From CANQDT01 sp051878935 (GTDB lineage Bacteria; Bacillota; Clostridia; Lachnospirales; Lachnospiraceae), in contig JBJELB010000007.1 of assembly GCA_051878935.1 (NCBI GenBank), forward strand, positions 1 to 20,422: DNA of 20,422 bases, given 5' to 3'. Below the pieces are notes generated by a model. That model did no database searches. It was not told the DNA's origin and was given only the letters and a program-made list of their open reading frames with translations. Shown piece after piece: positions 14,478-20,422 of the stretch. Each line of letters begins with the position of its first letter. Within the stretch, counting starts at the first letter, position 1. A program made the translations under genes and the position numbers.

Positions 14478-15272
14478 ATGAAAGAACGGTTAGATGTATT
14501 ATTAGTCAACCGGAAGCTTGCCACTTCCAGAGAAAAAGCAAAAGCGATTATCATGTCCGGAATCGTTTATGTGGATGGGCAGAAAGAGGACAAGGCAGGT
14601 CAGACCTTTGACACAACAGCGAAGATTGAGGTGCGTGGCAATACCCTGCGTTATGTGAGCCGTGGCGGACTGAAGTTAGAAAAGGCGATGCAGAATTTTG
14701 ATGTTACCTTAGCGGATAAGATTTGTATGGATGTTGGATCATCAACCGGTGGTTTTACAGACTGCATGCTGAAAAACGGAGCGGTCAAAGTCTATGCGGT
14801 GGATGTCGGGCATGGACAGCTGGACTGGAAATTACGGAATGATGAACGTGTCGTCTGCATGGAAAAGACTAATATCCGTTATGTGACGCCGGAGGATATC
14901 GCAGACAGAATTGCCTTTGCTTCCATTGATGTTTCCTTTATCTCGTTGACGAAGGTATTAATGCCGGTCAGAGATCTTTTGACACCGGGTGGTGAGATTG
15001 TCTGTCTGATTAAGCCTCAGTTTGAAGCCGGTCGTGAAAAAGTCGGAAAAAAAGGCGTTGTGCGTGACCGGAATGTTCATAAAGAAGTCATAGAAATGGT
15101 TGTTGCATATGCCAGAGAAGCAGGCTTTCAGATCTTACATCTGGATTTCTCGCCTATCAAAGGACCGGAAGGAAACATTGAATATCTGCTTCATTTGAAG
15201 CATTCAGAAGAAGCATATGAAGCAGACATTGATATTAATGCCGTTGTAGAAGCATCACATCATCAATTATAG
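14478..15272 (+). CDS. tlyA: TlyA-family 2'-O-ribose rRNA methyltransferase
   Basis: TlyA proteins methylate ribose of rRNA (16S C1409 and 23S C1920 in mycobacteria); the hemolysin name is historical. The 264-residue product has an N-terminal S4 RNA-binding domain (ERLDVLLVNRKLATSREKAK, VYVDGQ) to about residue 63, then an FtsJ-type SAM methyltransferase domain with DVGSSTGGF at 85-93, AVDVGHGQLDWKLR, SIDVSFISL and LIKPQFEAGR. The position between dxs and nadK/argR matches yqxC of Bacillus. Its ribosome-binding site is weak (AGAAAGAAG). The substrate nucleotide in clostridia is inferred from the family only. Confidence 0.93.
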   Translation: MKERLDVLLVNRKLATSREKAKAIIMSGIVYVDGQKEDKAGQTFDTTAKIEVRGNTLRYVSRGGLKLEKAMQNFDVTLADKICMDVGSSTGGFTDCMLKNGAVKVYAVDVGHGQLDWKLRNDERVVCMEKTNIRYVTPEDIADRIAFASIDVSFISLTKVLMPVRDLLTPGGEIVCLIKPQFEAGREKVGKKGVVRDRNVHKEVIEMVVAYAREAGFQILHLDFSPIKGPEGNIEYLLHLKHSEEAYEADIDINAVVEASHHQL

Positions 15273-15283
15273 AGGGAAGAAAA

Positions 15284-16132
15284 ATGAACCGATTTATCAT
15301 ACTAGCGAATCCGGATAAGGATGAGAATTTAACTTATACCAATACAATCAGGGATTATCTGAACCGACATGGATGTGAATGTTCCGTATGTACCGAGAGA
15401 GTACGAGACAATACGATTTCCAAGTATTTACAAAACAGACCGGAGTGTGCTATTATTATCGGTGGAGATGGAACGATCCTTCAGGCGGCAACGGAACTGG
15501 TCAAATATGATATGCCGATGATTGGTGTGAATGTTGGACATCTGGGATTTTTAACGGAGATTGAACCCGGTCAGTTAATCGAAAAGATTGATGCATTATT
15601 GGCAGATGAATATGAAGTAGAAGAGCGCATGCTTCTGGAAGGATTTGTGGCCCATGAGGACCGGAAAACGAAACCGTTGTGTGCCCTGAATGATGTGGTG
15701 ATCAGCCGAACCGGTTTTTCACGCATTATTCAGCTGAGAATCTATGTGAATGAAGAACTGATGGATATTTATGAAGCGGATGGTGTCATTGTATCCACGC
15801 CTACCGGCTCTACCGGATATAATCTGGCGGCGGGTGGACCAATCGTAAACCCGCGGATGGAGTCGATTGTGGTAACTCCGATATCACCCCATTCACTTTC
15901 TGCCAGAAGTATTGTATTGTCACCGACGGATCAGATTCGCATTGAGATAGGGCGGGTAAGAAAAACACAGCCGGAAGAAGCGGCAGTGACCTTCGATGGT
16001 GATGAGAGTTTTCAGCTTGAGCCATGTGATGTCGTACATATTGCCTGCTCAAAACAGAAGGTGAAGCTGTTGACGCTGCAGCAGGTAAGCTTTTATGAAA
16101 TTGTACGAAACAAATTAGGAAAACGTAGCTGA
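15284..16132 (+). CDS. nadK: NAD kinase
   Basis: NadK phosphorylates NAD to NADP, the only known route to NADP in bacteria. The 282-residue cytoplasmic protein has the diagnostic GGDGT at 60-64 (catalytic Asp62), NVGHLGFLTE, NDVVISR, the NAD-contacting TPTGSTGYN at 172-180 and the conserved VTPISPHSLSARSIVL. Length is normal for the family. AGAGGGAAG lies ahead of the start at 15284. NADP made here is the cofactor that AroE uses, though that is general metabolism rather than a local link. The location between tlyA and argR is common in clostridia. Confidence 0.97.
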   Translation: MNRFIILANPDKDENLTYTNTIRDYLNRHGCECSVCTERVRDNTISKYLQNRPECAIIIGGDGTILQAATELVKYDMPMIGVNVGHLGFLTEIEPGQLIEKIDALLADEYEVEERMLLEGFVAHEDRKTKPLCALNDVVISRTGFSRIIQLRIYVNEELMDIYEADGVIVSTPTGSTGYNLAAGGPIVNPRMESIVVTPISPHSLSARSIVLSPTDQIRIEIGRVRKTQPEEAAVTFDGDESFQLEPCDVVHIACSKQKVKLLTLQQVSFYEIVRNKLGKRS

Positions 16133-16150
16133 TCAGAGGGGAGGAATGAC

Positions 16151-16603
16151 ATGAAGACGAAGCGACAGGCGAAGATCATGGAACTGATTGAGCAGTATGA
16201 TATTGAGACACAGGATGAACTGGCAGAGAAGCTGCAGGAGAGTGGCTTTTCCATCACGCAGGCCACGATTTCCCGTGATATTCGCGAGATGAAGCTGACG
16301 AAATTGGCACACGCCGGTGGAAAACAGAAATATGTGGCACTGAAGGGGCCGGATTATGATACATCAGAGAAGTATCGGCGGGTCCTTGCGGATGGAATTA
16401 TATCGATGGATATTGCACAGAATATTATCGTCATTAAAACCGTTTCAGGTATGGCAATGGCAGTTGCTGCTGCCTTAGATGGTGCACAGATTTTCGGAGT
16501 AGTAGGAAGCATTGCCGGAGATGATACGATTATGTGTGTTGTCCGTACCAATGATATGTCGCAGGAGGTTGTGACTGCGATTCGTAAAATGATGAATGTA
16601 TAA
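16151..16603 (+). CDS. argR: Arginine repressor ArgR/AhrC
   Basis: A hexameric regulator that senses L-arginine and represses its synthesis or activates its breakdown. The 150-residue protein has the N-terminal winged helix (KTKRQAKIMELIEQYDIETQ, then SITQATISRDIREM with the DNA-contacting Ser41-Arg42). The C-terminal oligomerisation and arginine-binding domain has VSGMAMAVAAALDG and VGSIAGDDTIMCVVR, whose GDD binds arginine. GGAGG lies ahead of the start. No ARG box (an AT-rich 18-base palindrome) was noticed near the gene. The pairing argR-recN is conserved across Firmicutes. Confidence 0.96.
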   Translation: MKTKRQAKIMELIEQYDIETQDELAEKLQESGFSITQATISRDIREMKLTKLAHAGGKQKYVALKGPDYDTSEKYRRVLADGIISMDIAQNIIVIKTVSGMAMAVAAALDGAQIFGVVGSIAGDDTIMCVVRTNDMSQEVVTAIRKMMNV

Positions 16604-16614
16604 GGAAATAGGGA

Positions 16615-18300
16615 ATGTTATTAAATATACATGTGAAAAATCTTGCTTTAATTGATGAGATTGAGGTAGACTTCAGAGAACATTTAAACATCATGACCGG
16701 TGAAACGGGGGCAGGTAAGTCGATTGTAATCGGTTCGGTGGCTGCTGCATTAGGTGGCAGAATCTCGAGAGACCGTTTGCGTGATGAGAATCAGGACGGT
16801 TTGATTGAATTATTATTCCAAGTGAATGACGAGCGTGTGAGTCAGTGGTTGTACGAACACGAGATAGAGCCATTGGAGGATGGTCAGGTTCTGATTACCC
16901 GAAAAATTTCAAAGACACGATCGATCAGCCGGATTAACGGTGAAACGGTAACCGCAGCACAGGTCAAAGAGTTGTCAGCTTATTTGATTGATATTCACGG
17001 ACAGCACGAACATCAGTCGTTGCTTCATAGTGCAAAACATCTTGACATACTGGATCGTTATGCGGGATCAGAACTGGCTTCCTGGAAACAGACAGTGCGT
17101 GAGTGTTATCAGACTTACGCCATGCTCCGTAAGGAATTGAATCAGCAGGAAATGAGTGAAGAAGAACGGATACGGACAGTCGGCTTCTTAGAGTATGAAA
17201 TAGGAGAAATTGAGTCGGCACACCTCATCCCTAAGGAAGACGAGGAATGGAACCGCCGTTATCAATTGATGAAGCATAGCAAAGGAATTGTAGAAGCACT
17301 GGATGAGGTTCATGGTTATATGAGCTATGACGAGCCGCAGTCTGTCGGCAGCCAGATTGGATATGCATTAAAATCCGTACAGCATGTGATGCATCTGGAT
17401 GCACCGATTGCCGGATTCTATGAGGAGCTGCAGACAGTTGACTCACTCCTGAATGACTTGAATCGTGAGATTTCCGATTATATGCAGGAGATGACCTTTG
17501 ATGCTTGCGAATTTGCAGAGGTAGAAGAACGGCTGAATACGATTCATACATTACAGAGTAAGTATGGGAATACGATAGAAGCTGTTCTGGACAGATTAGC
17601 TGAGAAAAAAGAACAGCTGCAAAAATTGGAAGATTATGAGAGCTATCGGACGAATCTTTATAAGCGTTATGAAAAGGCTTCTCAGGAGCTGATGGATGCA
17701 TGTGAAGAATTGTCGTGTCTGCGTCAACAGGCAGCACAGACCCTGACCGAGGCTATTCGACAGGCTTTGATTGATTTGAATTTTCTGGATGTTATGTTTG
17801 TTATGGATTTTTCACGAAAAAAAGAGCCAACAGCGAATGGCTATGATGATGCAGTCTTTTTGATTTCAACAAATCCGGGTATGGCACCGAGACCATTGGC
17901 TGATATCGCTTCCGGTGGTGAATTATCGCGCATTATGCTGGCAATCAAATCGGTTTTGGCAGATATCGATCAGATCGATACCTTGATCTTTGACGAGATT
18001 GATACGGGAATCAGCGGAAGGACGGCCCAGAAGGTTTCAGAGAAATTAGATGTTCTCGGACGAACGCATCAGGTGATCTGTATTACACATCTCGCTCAGA
18101 TCGCAGCAATGGCGGATGCTCATTATTGTATTGCCAAATCAGTTGAAAATCAAAGTACTACAACGCAGATTACAGAATTAAATGAGGAAGAATCCATTCA
18201 AGAATTGGCAAGAATTACCGGTGGAGTTTCCATCACGGAAACTGTGCTGCAAAATGCCCGTGAGATGAAGGAATTGGCAAGACGAACAAAATGTAACTGA
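16615..18300 (+). CDS. recN: DNA repair protein RecN
   Basis: RecN is an SMC-like ATPase acting early in double-strand break repair. The 561-residue protein has the N-terminal half of the ATPase, with TGETGAGKS (P-loop Lys35), a Q-loop region, IDIHGQHEHQSLL, and two coiled-coil stretches from about 150 to 365. The C-terminal half follows, with signature ASGGELSR at 432-439, Walker B LIFDEIDTG (Asp460-Glu461) and the switch ITHLAQIA. All key residues are present and the length is normal. It starts at ATG 16615 after AGGAAATAGGG, 11 bases past argR. No LexA box was seen. It is the last gene before the terminator at 18333. Confidence 0.97.
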   Translation: MLLNIHVKNLALIDEIEVDFREHLNIMTGETGAGKSIVIGSVAAALGGRISRDRLRDENQDGLIELLFQVNDERVSQWLYEHEIEPLEDGQVLITRKISKTRSISRINGETVTAAQVKELSAYLIDIHGQHEHQSLLHSAKHLDILDRYAGSELASWKQTVRECYQTYAMLRKELNQQEMSEEERIRTVGFLEYEIGEIESAHLIPKEDEEWNRRYQLMKHSKGIVEALDEVHGYMSYDEPQSVGSQIGYALKSVQHVMHLDAPIAGFYEELQTVDSLLNDLNREISDYMQEMTFDACEFAEVEERLNTIHTLQSKYGNTIEAVLDRLAEKKEQLQKLEDYESYRTNLYKRYEKASQELMDACEELSCLRQQAAQTLTEAIRQALIDLNFLDVMFVMDFSRKKEPTANGYDDAVFLISTNPGMAPRPLADIASGGELSRIMLAIKSVLADIDQIDTLIFDEIDTGISGRTAQKVSEKLDVLGRTHQVICITHLAQIAAMADAHYCIAKSVENQSTTTQITELNEEESIQELARITGGVSITETVLQNAREMKELARRTKCN

Positions 18301-18327
18301 TTAAGAAATCAGGCTGTTCACATACTA
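18299..18327 (+). promoter_or_regulatory. Possible sigma-G-type promoter for spoIVB
   Basis: CATACTA at 18321-18327 fits the sigma-G -10 pattern CATWHTA, and GATTA at 18299-18303 lies 17 bases upstream with four of five matches to the sigma-G -35. spoIVB is a forespore sigma-G gene in Bacillus. The predicted start would fall inside the recN terminator stem, which weakens the case. Confidence 0.3.
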
Positions 18328-18332
18328 CTTTT

Positions 18333-18360
18333 AGGATATACGATTTGTATATCCTTTTTT
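18333..18360 (+). terminator. Rho-independent terminator after recN
   Basis: A perfect nine-pair stem, AGGATATAC at 18333-18341 with GTATATCCT at 18347-18355, a five-base loop and a run of six Ts to 18360. It ends the nusB-to-recN transcription unit. Confidence 0.9.
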
Positions 18361-18383
18361 GTTTGAAAATAAAATAGGAAAGG

Positions 18384-19436
18384 ATGTGTGAGCAGATGAT
18401 ACAAAAGAAGAAATGGTTTCTGTTTTTTTCCTTTATCTGTTTGGGATTCTTGTGGCATGGACCTCCGCTTCCATCGCAAACGGTAGCTGCCGCTTTACAA
18501 AAACAGGTGTATGTATGTGGAAATCCCGTAGGAATCCACATGGAATCCGAAGGTGTGATGGTTCTCGGAACGGATGCACTAAAGACTGAGTATGGTACCG
18601 TTTCATCACCGGCAGAAGGACTTGTTCAAAAAGGTGATTATATCGTGAAGGTGAATGGTGAGACGGTCAATCGAAAAGAAGAATTCCTTCAGATGATACA
18701 AAAGTATGGAAATGATAAGGTTATTTTAACCATAAAACGAAAAGGATATGAATGTAAAATTCAGGTAAGACCGGTTAAACTGTCTAAGGATGGTGACTAT
18801 AAGGTAGGAATCTGGATCAAGGATGACTGTCAGGGAATTGGTACCATGACGTATATTGATGGACAGCATTTTGGAGCATTGGGACATGGTGTGACCGATC
18901 CGGATGCTGGAGAGCGCATTGATATTCATAATGGACAGCTTTATTCAGCACAGCTATTGTCGATTGTAAAAGGCGAGAACGGTACGCCCGGAGAACTGGT
19001 TGGAACGATTCAATATGGAAATAGATACCGGTTAGGAATCATCGAATCCAATACAGAGGTCGGAATCTATGGAATGACAGACGAAGTCTGGACAGAGGAA
19101 CGATTAGAGAAAACCTATGGTCCCACAATGGATGTAGCCGGAAAAGATGAGGTGCAGACAGGCAAAGCCTTTCTTCGGTCTTGGATAACAGGTGAAGCAG
19201 TGGATTATGAGATAGAAATATTGAAGACCGATTCTATCATGAAGAACAAACAAAGAGGAATGTTAATCAAGGTCACGGATCCTCGGTTGTTACGCGAAAC
19301 CGGAGGAATTATTCAGGGAATGTCAGGTTCGCCGATTTTACAAAATGGAAAGTTGATTGGAGCGGTGACCCATGTTCTGGTCAACGATCCGACAAAGGGT
19401 TATGGGATCTTTATAGAAAACATGCTCGGGCATTGA
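18384..19436 (+). CDS. spoIVB: SpoIVB serine peptidase (family S55)
   Basis: SpoIVB is made in the forespore, crosses its inner membrane and cleaves SpoIVFA, which releases pro-sigma-K processing in species that have it. The 350-residue protein has an N-terminal signal or anchor helix (about 10-30) and a PDZ domain (about 65-120, GLVQKGDYIVKVNGETV). The S55 protease domain has His168 in GALGHGVTD, Asp299 in KVTDPRLL and Ser314 in IQGMSGSP, followed by GAVTHVLVNDPTKGYG. The triad spacing agrees with the Bacillus enzyme. Two ATGs, 18384 and 18396, are both plausible; AGGAA is close to the first and AAGGA suits the second. spo0A, its usual downstream neighbour, is not here. A vapC gene converges on it instead. 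Confidence 0.94.
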   Translation: MCEQMIQKKKWFLFFSFICLGFLWHGPPLPSQTVAAALQKQVYVCGNPVGIHMESEGVMVLGTDALKTEYGTVSSPAEGLVQKGDYIVKVNGETVNRKEEFLQMIQKYGNDKVILTIKRKGYECKIQVRPVKLSKDGDYKVGIWIKDDCQGIGTMTYIDGQHFGALGHGVTDPDAGERIDIHNGQLYSAQLLSIVKGENGTPGELVGTIQYGNRYRLGIIESNTEVGIYGMTDEVWTEERLEKTYGPTMDVAGKDEVQTGKAFLRSWITGEAVDYEIEILKTDSIMKNKQRGMLIKVTDPRLLRETGGIIQGMSGSPILQNGKLIGAVTHVLVNDPTKGYGIFIENMLGH

Positions 19437-19471
19437 GTAGGGCAGCAGAACGAGGAAACTGGATTGTCGTT

Positions 19472-19894
19472 TCACGAAATTCCATTCGTTAATGCGACAG
19501 CCCAGTTTTCTAATTTTAATCCCGCCACTCGGTTAAACTCTTTCGTGTTGTTTGTTACAACTGTATAATTTAATGATTTAGCGTGCCCGGCTATCATCAT
19601 ATTGAGCGGTCCTATAGGAGTTCCCTGTTTTTCTAAATCGGCCCGAATTTTTCCGTAGCTTTCCGCAGCATTCGCATCGAAATTTAATATCTCAATATTT
19701 GCCAACAGAAGTGCCAGGGCTAAACGATTTTTTTCAATGGCTTGGCTTTTTTCAACACCGTGTACTAATTCTGCATAGGTTACTGAGGAAATACATATAT
19801 CTGCCGGTTCGTGTTCTTGCAATCGCTGAAAGACTTGTTCAGGCTTATGCTTGATGGAATAAATACAGATATTTGTGTCTAACATATATCTCAT
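19472..19894 (-). CDS. vapC: VapC-type PIN-domain toxin with Asn at an active-site Asp position
   Basis: A 140-residue PIN-domain ribonuclease of the VapBC toxin-antitoxin type; the enteric relatives cut initiator tRNA. The sequence follows that subgroup closely: MLDTNICIYSIKHKPE at the start (Asp6), TYAELVHGVEKSQ (Glu42), AEKQG-like LEKQGTPIGP, then MIAGHAKSL and VVTNNTKEF. In the active-site motif the usual Asp of GPxD is Asn98 (codon AAT, bases 19601-19603 on the plus strand), one transition from GAT. Other acidic residues are kept. The start overlaps the vapB stop by four bases. The direction is opposite to all neighbours from 993 on, and it converges on spoIVB. The family is certain; activity is uncertain. 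Confidence 0.92.
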   Translation of the reverse strand: MRYMLDTNICIYSIKHKPEQVFQRLQEHEPADICISSVTYAELVHGVEKSQAIEKNRLALALLLANIEILNFDANAAESYGKIRADLEKQGTPIGPLNMMIAGHAKSLNYTVVTNNTKEFNRVAGLKLENWAVALTNGIS

Positions 19895-20121
19895 AGGCTT
19901 TCACGCTCCTGCGGGATACTATCAGCTCTGCCATCTTCAAAAAAATCAACAGAAAACATATCGATTGCCTGTATAAAAGAATTCCATTTATTTGTCTTTG
20001 GCATAAGCATTACAATGTCCCCGATTTTGTTTACGGCTACTTCATCTGTATGAAAGCGACATTCTTTAGGCAATCGTACTGCCTGACTTCTACCATTTTC
20101 AAACACCTTTGCTGTCATCAT
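19891..20121 (-). CDS. vapB: VapB-type antitoxin with AbrB/MazE DNA-binding domain
   Basis: The 76-residue protein starts with a SpoVT-AbrB swapped-hairpin domain (TAKVFENGRSQAVRLPKECRF, then VAVNKIGDIVMLMP), the DNA-binding part of VapB antitoxins. The C-terminal tail (SFIQAIDMFSVDFFEDGRAD) would wrap and block the toxin. ATG 20121 is preferred because AAAGGAG lies nine bases upstream; TTG 20130 would sit too close to it. The second ATG (20118) is also possible. The ATGA overlap with vapC is typical of such pairs and keeps antitoxin in excess. VapB-VapC complexes normally repress their own promoter. Confidence 0.92.
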   Translation of the reverse strand: MMTAKVFENGRSQAVRLPKECRFHTDEVAVNKIGDIVMLMPKTNKWNSFIQAIDMFSVDFFEDGRADSIPQERESL

Positions 20122-20147
20122 AAATACCAACTCCTTTCTATATTACT

Positions 20148-20177
20148 AGTATATATCGTGGTATATATTTTAGTCAA
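20148..20177 (-). promoter_or_regulatory. vapBC promoter with repeated operator-like elements
   Basis: On the minus strand, TTGACT (20177-20172) and TATACT (20153-20148) are 18 bases apart, with a start near 20141 just ahead of the vapB ribosome-binding site. The interval contains a direct repeat of GTATATAT (plus strand 20149-20156 and 20161-20168, period 12) separated by CGTG, and the palindrome TACTAGTA lies beside it. These are candidate VapBC binding sites. Confidence 0.6.
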
Positions 20178-20243
20178 GAAAATAATGTGAATATTCTCCC
20201 GTTTTTGTGTGGTTCGTCTGTAGCCCTTTCCGGCATATCTGTC

Positions 20244-20268
20244 CTCGTTACACTAGAACAATAACGAG
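20244..20268. repeat. Short perfect inverted repeat at the RhuM reading-frame boundary
   Basis: CTCGTTA (20244-20250) and TAACGAG (20262-20268) form a perfect seven-base inverted repeat with an 11-base centre. It spans the point where the RhuM-like frame begins and contains the in-frame stop just before it. It has no T run, so it does not look like a terminator. Confidence 0.5.
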
Positions 20269-20422
20269 ATTGTAATTTTTGAAACGGAAGATCATCAGGT
20301 GAAATTACCTGTAACTGTAGAAGACGAGACAGTATGGCTAAATCGTAATCAGATGTCCGAGTTATTCGACAGAGATGTAAAAACAATTGGTAAGCATATT
20401 AATAATGCTTTGAAAGAAGAAT
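20257..20422 (+). pseudogene. RhuM-family gene, start codon missing, cut by the window edge
   Basis: From 20257 to the edge the frame reads NNNEIVIFETEDHQVKLPV, then VEDETVWLNRNQMSELFDR and DVKTIGKHINNALKEE. This is the N-terminal DNA-binding-like region of RhuM (virulence RhuM / death-on-curing-associated) proteins, often found near type I restriction systems and in mobile islands. Family members begin at the same place with Met before NNEI. Here the preceding codon is TAG (20254-20256) and no in-frame ATG or usual alternative start lies near. GTG 20299 with GGAAG ahead of it is the only weak possibility, and would drop 14 residues. No ribosome-binding site precedes 20257. The rest of the gene lies beyond the window, so whether it is a dead remnant or is expressed another way cannot be decided. 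Confidence 0.6.

Noticed and set aside
18301..18383. Possible small RNA between recN and spoIVB
   Set aside because: The only structure is a standard terminator hairpin for recN; no independent promoter with good matches precedes it.
20174..20386. Minus-strand frame of 70 codons at the right edge
   Set aside because: Most of it is antisense to the RhuM-like frame and it crosses the vapBC promoter; no ribosome-binding site or recognisable domain.

Overview
The window reads as chromosome of a spore-forming, gut-type clostridium, most likely Lachnospiraceae. The evidence is a complete spoIIIAA-AH operon, spoIVB, Ktr-type potassium uptake and gene sequences typical of that group, at moderate GC with dense, mostly co-directional genes. 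No rRNA, tRNA, CRISPR array or insertion sequence was seen, and no gene-free stretch exceeds 300 bases.

Layout. (1) 1-4338: a terminator of an upstream gene, then divergent shikimate-pathway genes: aroE on the minus strand, and on the plus strand a fused type I dehydroquinate dehydratase-shikimate kinase (AroD-AroK). The fusion gene overlaps ktrB by 4 bases and ktrA follows, so aromatic synthesis and K+ uptake look co-transcribed. (2) 4353-5027: efp (elongation factor P) with its own sigma-A-type promoter and a terminator. (3) 5052-9338: a sigma-E-type promoter and the eight spoIIIA genes of the mother cell-forespore feeding-tube complex. SpoIIIAF is only about 55 residues, SpoIIIAG is compact and SpoIIIAE has no signal peptide, so this is a slimmed version of the apparatus. 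(4) 9339-18360: a strong sigma-A promoter starts a vegetative housekeeping run: Asp23-family gene, an internal terminator, nusB, xseA, xseB, ispA, dxs, tlyA, nadK, argR, recN, then a terminator. This is the Bacillus/Clostridium efp-to-spo0A backbone, lacking accB, accC and folD. (5) 18384-19436: spoIVB, the forespore protease that triggers sigma-K activation. (6) 19472-20422: where spo0A would be expected next there is an oppositely oriented vapBC toxin-antitoxin pair and the beginning of a RhuM-family gene with no start codon. This is accessory DNA and the most irregular part of the window.

The points most worth a second look are the anchor-only SpoIIIAF, the VapC Asp-to-Asn change at an active-site position, the displaced spo0A with a broken RhuM reading frame, the AroD-AroK fusion with overlapping divergent promoters, and the terminator just upstream of nusB. 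I did not find a clearly new multi-gene system. The rest is conserved core genome.
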